Positions 10,072 through 20,879 of a stretch of DNA of 64,000 nt are shown here, piece by piece. The notes under the pieces are model-generated. The model saw only the letters and a program-made list of their open reading frames with translations. It was not told the DNA's origin and made no database searches. The stretch is from the NCBI GenBank assembly GCA_023548195.1, contig JAJHZJ010000268.1, positions 2,052,215-2,116,214 of the forward strand. Direction: 5' to 3'. A program made the translations under genes and the position numbers. Within the stretch, counting starts at the first letter, position 1, and every line of letters begins with the position of its first letter. The DNA is from Bettongia penicillata ogilbyi (taxonomy: Eukaryota > Chordata > Mammalia > Diprotodontia > Potoroidae).

Positions 10072-10281
10072 AAAAATCACTTGAAAGAATAATTACTTAA
10101 GTTTCTCTTACTCTTATTTAGTTTTCAGACATTTTAATAATTAATTAAAATTTTCATTTTAGCAAGACATGGCAGTCATCTTTCATTAGACCTTAAGTAC
10201 ACAAGAGTTTCTAGATGTCAGTTTTTCGGACCACAGGATTGGTCCAGCTCGGCACCTCAGTCCCTGGATCTGTCTTCATTA
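10072..10281 (+). repeat. Inverted repeat arm A' (mariner-derived)
   Basis: Reverse complement of arm A (8127-8335). The transposase-like reading here is on the plus strand ('gttttt cggaccacaggattggtcc' region) and is broken by stops. The partner arm continues into more transposase, whereas this arm ends at 10281 and is followed after about 10 bp by segment B'. Confidence 0.85.
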
Positions 10282-10291
10282 AAAAATTGTA

Positions 10292-10455
10292 GAGTTCAAA
10301 TCTGGTCTCTGATATAACCTGTGTCTCCCCAGGGAAGGTGCTTAACTTCTGTCTCTCTCTCTGTTTCTGGATGAGTAAAATGGATTATGATAATGACACC
10401 TACCTCCTAGGATTGTGATGAAGATAAAATGAGTTAATATTTATAAAAAATTGAA
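10292..10455 (+). mobile_element. MIR-type SINE, plus (segment B')
   Basis: Plus-strand MIR: 'gagttcaaatctggtctctg', 'ggaaggtgcttaacttctgt', 'atgagtaaaatggattatga', 'tgacacctacctcctaggat'. It is the inverted counterpart of segment B (9211-9359). Confidence 0.75.
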
Positions 10456-10464
10456 AGGGCACAG

Positions 10465-12050
10465 GGAGAATAACTAGAAGGCTATTGCAAGTCCAGGGGA
10501 TAGATGATGAAAGCCTGAATTAGTATGGTGGTTATATGAATGGAGTGGAGGGAAAATACATGAGAGATGTCATACAATAAGAAATGATAATACTTGACAA
10601 CAGCTTGGATATGTGGAGTGAAACGGAGGAATGAAGCATGATTCTGAAGTCAGGAGTCTGAGTGACAAGGAAGATGGTGGTACTCTCTTTAGTCACAATG
10701 AAGATTAGATGATGAGGAAAGTTTTTGGGGGAAAGATTCTAAGTTCTATTTTTGATATATTGAATTTGAGATGTCTATGGGACATACAATTCAAAATGTC
10801 CAAGAGACAGTTGGTGATGAGGGACTAAAGTTGAGAAAAGATTCCAGGATATAAACATGTAGGTGTGTGTGAGTGTGAGTGTATGTATATGTATATACAT
10901 ATATAGTTCTGGGAATCATTTGCATAGGGTTGATAATCGAACCCCTAGGAGCTGATGAGATCACAAGTGAGATATAGTCTGAAAAGAAAGGACAGTCCAG
11001 GGTAGAATCTTCTGTGAAATTCACAGGTTTTGTTTTTATTTTTTGATCTGATGTGGAAAAACAATCTGCAAAAGACACTAAGATGGAGTGATCCAAGAGA
11101 TAAGAAGAGAGCCAAGAGAGACCTGTATAATGAAAACCCAGAAAAGATAGAGTATTTAGAAGAGTGTGATTGATAGTGTGAAAGTTGGCAGAGAGACAAA
11201 GAAGTTTAAAGATTGAAACAGGCTATTTGATTTGGCAACCAAGAAATCATCGTTAACTTTGGAGAGAACAGTTTAGATTGAATAAAGTCAGAAGACAAAC
11301 TGAAGTGAGAATGGAAGCATTAATGTAGATGGCTTCCAAGGAGTTTAACCGTGAAGTGGAGTAAAGTTGTATGATGATAACTAGCAGGAGTGGTCAGATG
11401 AAATGATGGCTTTTAAGCACAGAGGAGAGACAGGTGTTACTCTATATTTGTAGGCAACAGAGGAGAAGCCTCTAGAGTTTTGATCTCATGGAGTTTTGAG
11501 GTAAAAATAATGGAAGAAGAATATCAGGTTGAATAGCCTCAACTGTCTCAATAAAGAAAGGCAAGGGTCTCAACTGAAAGGAGACAGGAAAGGGCAGCTA
11601 CGGAAAACTTAAGGAGGGAAGATAGGGTTTGGAACTGTATTTGGGGAGAGCAAGATAGGGAATCAACTAGGAAGGAATAAAAAGATTGTCTTGTTGCAAT
11701 GACGGCCTAACTGAAGTGCAATATATGAACTTATAATGCACCTAGTTAGAATGGTTGGGTGACATATTCTAATTGGTGGATGTAATCAAGGGTTATGGTC
11801 TGGCAAGTGAAGTGATAGTAGGACAAAGGGTTAGGGATTAGAGAACAGAGGACAGTGTATAGTTGAACTGACTGACATTAGATTTGAGACTGGGGAGTGG
11901 GGGAAGGAGAAAAGTGAAGTCTGAACAGTGGCAATATCCTGAGAAAGTACCGAGGGGTCAAGAATTTAGAGGCATCTGTGAGGATGAAGAATAGGTTTAC
12001 AGGGATGAGGCATGGGGATAAATGGAATAATCGGAAATTATGGTCAAATA
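10465..12050 (-). mobile_element. Long LINE-2 (L2) copy, minus
   Basis: About 1.6 kb matching the same minus-strand pattern as the L2 copies at 18.2 and 37.5 kb: 'ggctattgcaagtccagggg', 'gaggaaagtttttgggggaa', 'ttgaatttgagatgtctatg', 'ggagctgatgagatcacaag', 'tttgatttggcaaccaagaa', 'gtagatggcttccaaggagt'. On the minus strand the part at 10945-11060 reads FYPGLSFLFRLY..LTCDLISS, which fits the '[12 protein letters not shown]' reverse-transcriptase motif just before the catalytic YADD box. Frames are broken. A (TG)n/(TATG)n patch at 10863-10903 interrupts it. Confidence 0.7.
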
Positions 12051-12094
12051 GACCATATATTCACAATTGTATGGGGAAAATTGGTTAATTCATA

Positions 12095-12300
12095 TGCAAA
12101 TATGATACAATGGAAATAGTATTGGATGGAGTCAGAGGAACTGGCTTCAGTTCCTTGATCTGTCATTCTTACATTCTCATATGAGAACCTGAGTGATAAA
12201 CCCATTCTCTTTTTTGGTCTTCAGGTATCTTTATCAATAAAATATTTTGGGGTGGCTAATTAATCTGTAGGATTCCTGTCAGATCTAAAATATAAAATCC
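12095..12300 (+). mobile_element. MIR-type SINE, plus
   Basis: 'gatacaatggaaatagtatt', 'ggatggagtcagaggaactg', 'ttcagttccttgatctgtc' and a 3' part 'gattcctgtcagatctaaaa' are in MIR order. Confidence 0.5.
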
Positions 12301-12754
12301 AAGATAAGATGCCTGTGCAAAGTTGACCTATGACATTTGTTTGTCCGTACCACTCTTGCCCCTACCAGAACCCTCATTTATACTGTGTGACATGAGGTAA
12401 ACTAAGTGTGCTCCCAACAAAGCATGTTTTCCTTTACTGTTGCGTACCAGAAAGATTGTATTACTATGTACCACCAGAGGCTTTGAGATTCCCCTGTCAT
12501 ATGTAATTCTATGGAATTTTCTGGCATTAAAAATGTAGTTATATCACTGTTAATCATAATTAACATAATCATAATCATAATAAAGTTTGGCCCCAAAGAA
12601 AAAATGAGAAAATAAACCCCCTTCCTTTTCTTAACAAGTGGAGAACTATGGGTGTAGAACCTTAGATATCAGATCAGTTGAAATGTTGACTAGTTTTGCT
12701 GAACGGCTTATTTTTCCCCTTTCTTTTTTATTCCTTGTTATAAGTAGGGATTAC
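12301..12754. other. No gene seen
   Basis: No recognised repeat. A short (AATCAT)-like patch lies at about 12548-12583 and sits at the start of an unsupported 64-codon minus frame. Confidence 0.4.
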
Positions 12755-12932
12755 AGGTTTAGAGATCTGTAAGCCACTGAATGCTGCCTCCTCATTTTAT
12801 AAATGAAGAAATCAAGACTGAGAATGGATAAATGACTTTCCTAGGGGTCACACAGCTAGTAAATACCTGAGGTGAGATTTGAGCCTGAGTGTTCCTGACT
12901 CCCTGGTCCAGTGCCTTATATACTATCCTGTG
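12755..12932 (-). mobile_element. MIR/SINE, minus
   Basis: 'attttataaatgaagaaatc', 'ggggtcacacagctagtaaa', 'tacctgaggtgagatttgag' and 'ttcctgactccctggtccag' follow the reversed SINE order. Confidence 0.75.
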
Positions 12933-13164
12933 ATGGTTTGATGAGAAACAGGAGGGAAATATATAATCATGAATGAAAATATATAAATAAAATATGGTTA
13001 AATGCAGTTATAAAAATATGAAGTGTCCCCTATGATGCTTTCCTGCATCATATACCTTAGGCAGCTGCCTTCCTCTCTTACCCTTAGTTTTGGTCATGAA
13101 ATTGCTTTCCTACAGAATTGCCATTCATCTTTTTATTTTTTTGCCTAATTTCTTTACACTTTAT

Positions 13165-13290
13165 ATACAGTGTCAGAAGCAGAGGGGACCCTAGAGAATT
13201 TTTATTATCCAACTCCCTCATTTTAGAAGTCCAAATTGAGGCCAAGAAATGTAATGGTTACCCCAAGGTCACACAGTAAATGATTGGCAG
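13165..13290 (-). mobile_element. MIR fragment, minus
   Basis: 'agcagaggggaccctagaga', 'ccaactccctcattttagaa' and 'ccccaaggtcacacagtaaa' are reversed MIR parts. Confidence 0.65.
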
Positions 13291-13317
13291 ATTGGAATGA
13301 CCCTTACCTTAGGAGGT

Positions 13318-13555
13318 GTTATGGATTGAGTGCTGTAGTTGGAATTAAGATGATCTACATTCAAATTCTACCTCACATAACACATATGTGACTCTGGGCC
13401 AGTTATTTGACCTCTATTTGCCTCACTTTCCTCAACTGTAGAAAGGGGAATAATAATAGCACCTACCTCATAGAGTTGCTGTGAGGATCAGATAAGATAG
13501 TAGATGTAAAATGGTTTACAAACCTTAAAGTGTTATGTAAATGCTAGCTATTATC
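13318..13555 (+). mobile_element. Near full-length MIR/THER-type SINE, plus
   Basis: It contains the full order: head, 'acattcaaattctacctcac', 'tgtgactctgggccagttat', 'tgcctcactttcctcaactg', 'taataatagcacctacctca', 'tgctgtgaggatcagataag' and tail 'gttatgtaaatgctagctat'. Confidence 0.85.
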
Positions 13556-13599
13556 TCCCTCTTTGTGTGCTCCATCTTACACACCAATTCTTGTCTCTT

Positions 13600-14020
13600 C
13601 CCTTATACTTACGTTCCCCTCATTTTCCCTAGAGCTGCTCCTCCCCCACCCCACTTAGCTACTCTATGCTTACCTGGACATGGGGATGATTCTGAGATGG
13701 CTGAGCCCAAGCTCTCCACCGACCTCAGGCCAGAACTGCGAACATTCCAGCAGTTATACTCCCTCTGGCTATGCCAGGCATGTGGACACAGAACAGCTGC
13801 AGAGCTGCTATAGATGGCCTGGAGAATTCTTTGTCAATGACCAAAAACTACCCCTTAACTCCTGCCAGCTGTCTTCCTTTGTACACTGTGGAGTTCCAGG
13901 GTCACCAACAAGAGGGTGTGGATGTTATGACATAGTCATCACCACTGTGGAGGTCAAGTATAAGTCATGCTGGTTATGGCCACAGAGGAAATAACACTTC
14001 CCCCAGGAAGTGCTTTTACA
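13600..14020. other. GC-richer block, not identified
   Basis: About 400 bp of visibly higher GC than its surroundings, with overlapping plus-strand frames at 13541-13813 (90 codons) and 13680-13994 (104 codons). The longer frame is Ser/Pro-rich at its start and Cys-containing later, and matches no family I recognise. There are no obvious splice signals, and the two overlapping frames suggest composition rather than selection. It could be an old LTR, a processed pseudogene remnant or a single exon; I cannot decide. Confidence 0.35.
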
Positions 14021-14194
14021 AACATGAACAACTGTTTGTCAGCGTCTGGATTCTAGTGAATTATTTATATTATTTCTAAACCATTCTATGGACTGGTTTC
14101 ATAAAGTATCACTTGCTTTTGCTTCTTAAAGAAGGGACACAATTATTATTATGCGTGTCAATATCATCCATATTATGTTATCATTAGAAGGCAA

Positions 14195-14335
14195 TATGTG
14201 GGAAGGGACAGAGAGCCAACCTTAAAGTCAAGAAGACCTGAGATGGAGACCTGCTTATGGCACATTTTGACTGTGTAACTCTGGGCAAGTCATTTAACTT
14301 GTCAGTGCCCCAGCTACTCTCTAACAAAAGGAGTT
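14195..14335 (+). mobile_element. MIR-type SINE, plus
   Basis: 'accttaaagtcaagaagacc', 'gactgtgtaactctgggcaa' and 'gtcatttaacttgtcagtgc' are the head-to-CORE parts. The 3' half is lost. Confidence 0.65.
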
Positions 14336-14680
14336 GCTGATTTGTATTGATAGAGGAGGGAGTTTCCATATAAGAGGAATTCCCCATGGTGATGAAGTCA
14401 TAGAACCAGGAAAAATAATAATAATGATAGTCAACAATAAATTATAAAAATAAATTATAAATGATAGGATTTTCTCTACTTGGATATATTCAGTTAAAAT
14501 ACAATTAAAAAGATGGGGAGATTTGATTTCTGTTTTAAGAGGTCTCTTCTTTAAATCACAAAATTTTTTACTCTTGATTTTCCTACTTTAATTTGGGCTT
14601 CTGTGAGAGTGAAATGTTTGAAGTTGTGGAAAAGAATTGTTTCGTTTCTTTACATAATGAGAATCAGGATAATGATGATG

Positions 14681-14683
<3 letters not shown>

Positions 14684-14739
<56 letters not shown>
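14684..14739. repeat. (TA)n microsatellite
   Basis: A 56-bp uninterrupted AT dinucleotide run. The Tyr/Ile-rich frame around it is not a gene. Confidence 0.97.
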
Positions 14740-14743
<4 letters not shown>

Positions 14744-14744
14744 A

Positions 14745-15375
14745 CTGTGCATCACATGGCTATAAAAATTTAAACACCTAATGAATGCCTAGAAAAACAT
14801 GACCTGGTATATATGTATGCATCAGAAGCTTGTAACCTTTCCTGAACTGACAGCGGACAAATCCTCATACTACAAATGCAGATTTCAAAGGAACCTGGAA
14901 GCTTCTATACTGGAACTATACTGGAAGCAGACAGTTTTATCAGATATCAAACTGTTACCCATGATTGTCCAGACCTAACATTGACTCACAAGAAGCTAAG
15001 AATAAGTTTTATATACAAAATAATCATAATCTCCAAGCCTCATGGAATGAAAAACTTTCACAACATAGAGACCAAGTGAAGGAGATCAAGGTCATGTGGG
15101 AATAGGATGATGTATTTAACATCCCTTTTGCTCTCTCTGCTGCTGTAGTTGTAACAAGGATGCTTTCCATGAGCCTAGAGCATATGACTTCATATCCCCC
15201 TCCTATTTATATGCTGCTATAAATAGCCGTTGTTTTATTCACTACATGATAATCTCTAGAGTACCACATATGAAAGATAAATAGGATGATCCTGTAGTAT
15301 TTCTATCCAAAACCCACTGAAAAAGATAAGAACTAGATGATGATATTGATGGTGATGATGGTATGATGGAGATGA
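14745..15375. other. No recognised feature
   Basis: No clear repeat or gene. A (GATGAT)-rich patch lies at about 15335-15380. The 67-codon frame at 14876-15079 has no domain. Confidence 0.4.
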
Positions 15376-15379
15376 TGAT

Positions 15380-15535
15380 AAAAACAATAAAAGCACTTTT
15401 ACTTAGATTTTCAAGTTCATAGGGTGCTGTGTTCATGATTACCTGGTTAGAACCTGCAATTACTTTCACTTCCAATTTACACATGAGGAAAATAAGTCTT
15501 AGATAAATGAAGCAACTTACTCAGTGAAAGGAGGT
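15380..15535 (-). mobile_element. MIR fragment, minus (weak)
   Basis: 'agcacttttacttagatttt' and 'caatttacacatgaggaaaa' match the reversed MIR 3' half and CORE start. Confidence 0.4.
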
Positions 15536-15564
15536 CCATCTTTTATCTCCACTAATATTGTTTC

Positions 15565-15735
15565 GTATAACATTCTTTATTTTTAAAAGCACTTTCTTAT
15601 TTATTATCCCCTTATAATCTTCTTGTGAGGCAGGTGGGGAGGACTGTTTTTTCCTCTTCGTAGGTGATACTTACATAATGTGATGTGACCAAGGTTATTA
15701 AGTTAGTATGTGTCAGATCAGAGACCTAGATTAAA
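15565..15735 (-). mobile_element. MIR fragment, minus
   Basis: 'aaaagcactttcttatttat', 'tcttgtgaggcaggtgggga', 'atgtgaccaaggttattaag' and 'tgtcagatcagagacctaga' are in reversed MIR order. Confidence 0.5.
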
Positions 15736-16119
15736 TTCCTCAATGCATTGACTTGTTGTTTCACTTACATTTTCCTGTTGTAATACTCTTTCTTCTCATC
15801 CTTACTGTACTTCTTTTGAGGTGGGATCCTAAATTCTCCTTAGATAGCCCTTCATTTCCCACCTACCTGTGCTCATGGTGGACATTTTTGGTTTCTCCAT
15901 TATGCCCCCAATCAACTTATCATTATCTTACAAGATTCAGTCAACCTGGTTTCTCATATCTCATCAGTACCCTCTGCCCCTGTGACAGATAGGTAGGGCC
16001 GTAAACTCCTCCACTTATCTTCTCATTTCCTACCTGGCTACACTAATTCTGGACTTCTTTTACTTCTCTGGCAGCATTAATTTTGTGCTTATTTGCTTCT
16101 CTTTCATGCCCCATGCATC

Positions 16120-16290
16120 TCTGTAACCCTGCTCCCCTCTTTTCCCTTTCCAAACTTTTTTGTGTATTGGCTTTCTTCATAAGATTGTAAGCCTCTTGAG
16201 GACAGGGACTGTCTTTTCTTTTATTATATTCTCAGTGCTTAGCATAGTACTTGATACATAATAAACATTTAATAAAATTTTATTGACTAT
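16120..16290 (+). mobile_element. L2 LINE 3' end, plus
   Basis: 'gattgtaagcctcttgagga', 'cagggactgtcttttctttt', 'cagtgcttagcatagtactt' and 'aataaacatttaata' are the diagnostic L2 3' UTR. The less typical sequence at 15740-16120 may be an older part of the same copy, but I cannot show it. Confidence 0.75.
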
Positions 16291-16291
16291 A

Positions 16292-16460
16292 AACTCAGAG
16301 CTAGAACAAATGAGAGACCATCTAATTCACTCCTTTCATTTTATACATAAGGAAATGGAGACCTAAAGAAATTAATTGATTTGCCCAAAGTCATACAGGT
16401 AAGTGACAGTGGTAGGAATCAAACCCAGGCCCTCTAATTCCACATTCATTGCCAGAATAG
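16292..16460 (-). mobile_element. MIR-type SINE, minus
   Basis: 'agagaccatctaattcactc', 'aaggaaatggagacctaaag', 'gcccaaagtcatacaggtaa' and 'caaacccaggccctctaatt' are in reversed MIR order. Confidence 0.75.
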
Positions 16461-16494
16461 GCCCCAAACTGCAGATAACAAGAGAACAACAACA

Positions 16495-16765
16495 CATTTA
16501 TTATGATAATAATACCTGCAATATCTATTTCACAAGGTTTTTGAGAAAATCAAAGGAAATAATTCAAATGAAGTGCTTTATCTAAAAAATACGTAAATGG
16601 TTTATCATCATCATCACTGTTATTGTAATTCTTCTTGCCACTTGTTTAATGTATCACTGTGGGGTGAGTTATTTAGCCAATCTGAGCCTTACTTTCCTTC
16701 TCTGTAAAATGAAGTTTGTTAGATTATATATCTTAAAGATTCTTTCTGCCTCTGAAATTCTTGAT
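16495..16765 (+). mobile_element. Two MIR fragments, plus
   Basis: The first (16495-16630) is a 3' half ('aataatacctgcaatatcta', 'gaagtgctttatctaaaaaa'). The second (16655-16765) runs 'gagttatttagccaatctga' to 'ttccttctctgtaaaatgaa'. Confidence 0.5.
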
Positions 16766-16784
16766 ATCTATTACATAAACATAC

Positions 16785-16905
16785 ACCCGAGAGGTCAAGT
16801 GATTCATCCAAGGTCACACAGCTAGGAAATAATAGAACGAGTATAATCCAAGTCTTCAGACTTCTAATCTAGTGCTCTTATCATTGAAGTAGGATGCCTC
16901 TCTCA
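16785..16905 (-). mobile_element. MIR-type SINE, minus
   Basis: 'gaggtcaagtgattcatcca', 'aggtcacacagctaggaaat' and 'cttctaatctagtgctctta' are reversed MIR parts. Confidence 0.7.
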
Positions 16906-17334
16906 GTTAAAAACAAAAACAAAAGAGCCCACTACTATATGGAATATTGTTATTATATTATTCTGTATATTATTTTCTGCCTGTTTGCACTTAAATATCA
17001 AGTTTATATTTAAAACTGTTATTATGTTTTCCTTCTACTCAGAGACTATGTGGCTCTTTAGAAAGTTATTTTAAATAAATAAAATTCTCTAACTTCAGTT
17101 TTTCCTTCTGATTTCTTGATGTAGTTATTTCCTCTGTGGCTGATAGGTCCGGCAGAGTAAAGGAAAGGAAGCAGAATCAGCTTCATGGAAGGAAAGAGGC
17201 AAATAGAGGAGCAGAGCTGGGGAAAGCGTTTAGGCAGCAGAGAAAAGCAAGGCAACAAAGAAGGAGGGAATGTTTGATAAGTAAAATGGAAGAAAATGTC
17301 AGAGGCCTGCACTGGATCTCAGAACTAGTCCTGC
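16906..17334. other. No recognised feature
   Basis: No clear repeat. Overlapping frames on opposite strands at 17058-17312 (-) and 17136-17402 (+) run through purine-rich sequence and show no domain. Confidence 0.4.
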
Positions 17335-17460
17335 CCACTCTCTTTCTGAAGGAGAAAATTGAGTCCCAAAGAGGGGAAGTAACAAATAAAACATATAGTT
17401 AGAGGCCAAACTAGAACTGTAAGGTAGGATTCTTGACATTTTGGTCTCTTTACCAGCTAG
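17335..17460 (-). mobile_element. MIR fragment, minus
   Basis: 'ggagaaaattgagtcccaaa' and 'gaggccaaactagaactgta' fit a degraded reversed MIR. Confidence 0.45.
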
Positions 17461-17904
17461 AACCCTTGGTCTCTGAAAACAGTCCAAATCCCCTCTAGCT
17501 CTAAGTCAATGGTCCCTTGGTTGCAGGGTTCTTTCTGCTAGACCGCAACAGCTCCGTCTCCTGTGGCTGCCATAGGTATATGAGCCCTTCACTTCTTCGA
17601 CTTTTTAAGGGCTAAAGAAAGGGCTAGTACAGAGGTGAACACTGGTAGCTCATCTTCTTCAAAGAATATTTCAAAGTGTTCACTTTGATATATGAATCTA
17701 TTCATCTTAGACTTTGGTCTCCCAGTGTTGCCTATTCCTCAGTCACATCAATGAGACTCAGCCAGATAATTAGGAAAGGGCAAAGTCCATGGATAGCTCA
17801 TGTCTGGCCCGTCATATTTGGCAGACCTTCCAGGCATGATGGCTTATCTTGACAAAACTAATTTGAAAACTAAAGTAAAATTTGACTCATGGGACATTTT
17901 CAAA
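17461..17904. other. No recognised feature
   Basis: Mixed-complexity sequence without a family I recognise. It holds no reading frame worth reporting. Confidence 0.4.
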
Positions 17905-19630
17905 TCATTTCAACTCAATTTATGAATATTTATTAAGTCCCAATTGTGTAGAGAACTGTGTTAGGCACTAGGAAAAATCAAGTTTAGCCAAATGACAGTG
18001 GCTATTCTCAAGGATTTCACAGTCTAGTAAAGAGATTGAAACCAAATACAAACAACCATGTTATGAGTATTAGAGATGACAGTTAATAAAATTCATTAAG
18101 TGCACATTATGTACCAAGGAGTATGCTAAGTGCTGGGAATTCCAAAGCAAAAGCAGTCAATAAATTCAAATTCTAGTAGGGAAGACAAACAGGTGAGTAA
18201 CTAGGCAGATAGAAGATATATACAGAGTACATGGAGGGCAGTCTCAGAGGATATGGCATCAGCTGCTGGAGGTGAAAGAAGGGTCTCTTGCAAAAGAGTA
18301 TTTTGCTGTTTTTTAACTGAGTCTGGTAGAAATTCAGGGAGAGTAAAAGGTAATAGTGAGGATGGACAGTGTTCTAGTCATCAGGACCATCAGTTCAAAA
18401 ATAGGTAATAGTGAGGATGGACAGTGTTCTAGTCATCAGGACCATCAGTTCAAAAATAGGAAGATGGAAAGTGGTACGATCTTCAAAAAGAATAGCAAGT
18501 AAGCCATTGTGGCTACATCTTGGAGTGAGCATAGGGTAGTAGAGTATACGAAGATTATAAAAGTAAGAAAATGCCAGCTTATATAGAGGTTTACATGCCA
18601 GAGGATTTCACATTTGATCTTGCAGGTAATAGGGAGCCACTGGAGTTCATTAAGTGAAGAGAGTGACACCAGCAGACCTATACTTTAGAGTCACTTTGGC
18701 ACCTGAGTTAAGGCTTGATTGGAATGGAAAGGGATTAGATTCAGGGAGAACAACTGAGAAGCTCTTTTAATAGTGCAGGTAAAAGGGGATGAGATCTAAA
18801 TTATAAAAGTGGCTATGAAGAGAGAAAAGAAGTGTACAAGAGATTCTGTGAGGTAGAAACCTGATTTGGTCATGGATATGTGGGGTGAGTAAGCTTGGGT
18901 GACCAAAAGCATGATGTTTCCCTCATTAGTACTTGGGAAATTTGGAAATGAGGAGAGTTTGGAAAGAAAGAAAATGAGTTCAATGTTGGACTTGGTGAGC
19001 TTGAGACACCTATTGGACATCAAGTTTGAAATGTTCAAATTTGTTAGTGGTATGAGTCTGGAGCAAAGAAACTAGAGCTCTCTTTTTCCACATGTGCCTG
19101 TATACATGTACACACATATACATATGTACACATATATATGTATATATGTACAAAACATATCGTATGTGTGGAGATATCTATAGAACTAGATCTATAGCTT
19201 TCTGTGATATATTTAGAGATAGAATGATCAAAATCATGGTAGATATCAATATAAATATCTATATGCATGTGTGTGTGTGTACATCTGGTAATAGTTTGTA
19301 TATTGATTAGATATGAACCCATGAAATCTGATGAGGTCACCAAATGAGATTAGATAACATGTGTTTGTAGTGGACACAACAAGCACAGTTTCCTCTAGAA
19401 TTTCCATTAAGTAGCACACCAGTAGGAGTGAAGGAGGTAGATAGCGAGAGTGATCATGGTAAAAGCTTGGCAAAGCATAATTGGCAATAGGATAAAGGGG
19501 CAAGGGATTGAGCTTAGCACTACAGAATTGAAATGAAGGGATTCTTGTCCCAGAACTACTGCACTGGATAAGGCATAAGAGGCCACGGAAAAGTGGCCTT
19601 GCCTTGGGCCTGTTCTTGCAAAGATCCCAT
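17905..19630 (-). mobile_element. Long LINE-2 copies, minus (two 3' ends)
   Basis: Two reversed L2 3' termini are seen: 17905-18025 ('tttatgaatatttattaagt', 'gtgttaggcactagg') and 18075-18190 ('taaaattcattaagtgcaca', 'atgctaagtgctggga'). The second continues as L2 body to about 19630: 'aggtaatagggagccactgg', 'tgagcttgagacacctattg', 'gggtgaccaaaagcatgatg', 'gtaggagtgaaggaggtaga'. The minus frame at 18796-19038 includes MSNRCLKLTKSNIELIFFLS, the L2 reverse-transcriptase 'NxLKLNxxKTE' block. A 55-bp tandem duplication (18349-18458) and TATA/TGTA-rich patches (about 19100-19150, 19240-19290) lie inside. Confidence 0.7.
18349..18458. repeat. Perfect 55-bp tandem duplication
   Basis: A unit beginning ggtaatagtgaggatggaca occurs at 18349-18403 and 18404-18458 without a mismatch that I can see. 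It lies inside the old L2 copy, so it is much younger than its host. Confidence 0.95.
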
Positions 19631-19749
19631 GGCAGGATCAAAAGAAGTTTGATTCAGGTGGCCAGGTTTTATCCAGGGATAAGGGTCTTGGGTAGTGGGT
19701 GAAGACAAGACCTCACCTAGGATCCTACTATCTCCGTTCCCCTATGTCT

Positions 19750-20410
19750 CATCGCATCCAAATAGCAGCCCTGAGTGAAACAGGTTGGCAAATGAAGGCT
19801 AATTTACTGAAATTGAAGATGGATACATATTTTTCTGGAGTGGGCCAGTGAAGGGAAGCACCATGAAACTGGCGTGGATTTTGCAATCAAAACTAATCTA
19901 GTCAGAAAGCTGGTATGTCTGCCAAAAGGAGTGAATGACAGACTTGTGACAATGTGATTGCCACTCGCAGGAAAACGCCATACCACCATCATCAGTGCTT
20001 ATACTCCCACCATGACAAACCCTGATGAGGCTAAAGAAAAATTTTGTGAAGACCCAGAGATCCTTATCATCAATGTGCCAAAAGAGAACAAGCTTATAAT
20101 TCTAGGTGGCTTTAATGCAAGAGTGAGCTACAACTACCAGACTTGGCAGGGAGTCGTAGGAAGGAGTAGAGTTGGAAACAGCAACAACAATGGTAATTTA
20201 CTGCTGAAAACTTGTGCATCGCATGACTGTCTTATCACCAACAGTGTTTTCCATTTACCTAAACACAGTAAAACTTCGTGGATGCACCCTTGCAGCAAAC
20301 ATTGGCATCTAATAGACTATGTGCTTGTAAAGAGAAGAGACAGAAAGGATATGAGAGTGACAAAGGCAATGTGTGGTGCAGAGTGCTAGACTGATCATAG
20401 ACTTATCCTT
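19750..20410 (+). pseudogene. RTE LINE endonuclease domain (broken)
   Basis: The domain would nick host DNA to start target-primed reverse transcription. The start IQIAALSE (19750-19780) fits the 'ALSET' beginning of AP-type endonucleases. After stops around 19850-19950 the frame at 19958-20389 continues with ISAYTPTMTNPDEAKEKF, LGGFNARV (family 'LGDFNARVG', where the Asp of the GDFN motif is Gly here) and SKHWHLIDYVLVKRR (the 'DH/IDY' C-terminal block). Loss of the motif Asp, together with the stops, indicates an inactive copy. Confidence 0.8.
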
Positions 20411-20879
20411 TCCAAGATAAATATTCGCATTCACTAAAAGTGCTGCCCCCAAGGCAAAGTGACTACCAGAAGAATTAATGTCCACAAATTAGAACTCTTC
20501 TCTGAGCATGAACGATTTGTTGCTAAGTTGCAGAGAAAGTCGAGTCAACTCACAGTTGGCAACAATGGAGCAGAAAAGGAGTGGGCAGCTTTCAGTGATT
20601 TGGTGTACAGCACTGCATTTGCTCATCTGGGTCAGAACTCTCACAAACACCAAGACAAGTTTGATGAAAATGATAGGGAAATCCAGAAACTGCTAAATGA
20701 AAAACGAGAACTCCATAGGATTTACCAGCAGGATAGTTCATCCTTCTCTAAGAAGGCAGTATTTAATTCTATCAAAAGTAAAATACAAACAGAATTAGAA
20801 AGATGTAGAATTTCTGGCTCAGTAAGAATGCAGATGAAATTCAATTTTTTGTTGATAGTAACAATCCAAAGAGCTTTTA

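Noticed and set aside
8127..10281. Arms A and A' as terminal inverted repeats of one transposon
   Set aside because: Arm A continues into transposase sequence outside the supposed element, and the interior is made of unrelated SINEs and an L1 end; inverted duplication fits better.
14684..14739. CRISPR or tandem-gene array
   Set aside because: Simple dinucleotide repeat; no spacer-repeat structure anywhere in the window.
19246..19641. 131-codon minus frame
   Set aside because: It covers the 5' part of an old L2 copy and microsatellite-like sequence, with no domain.
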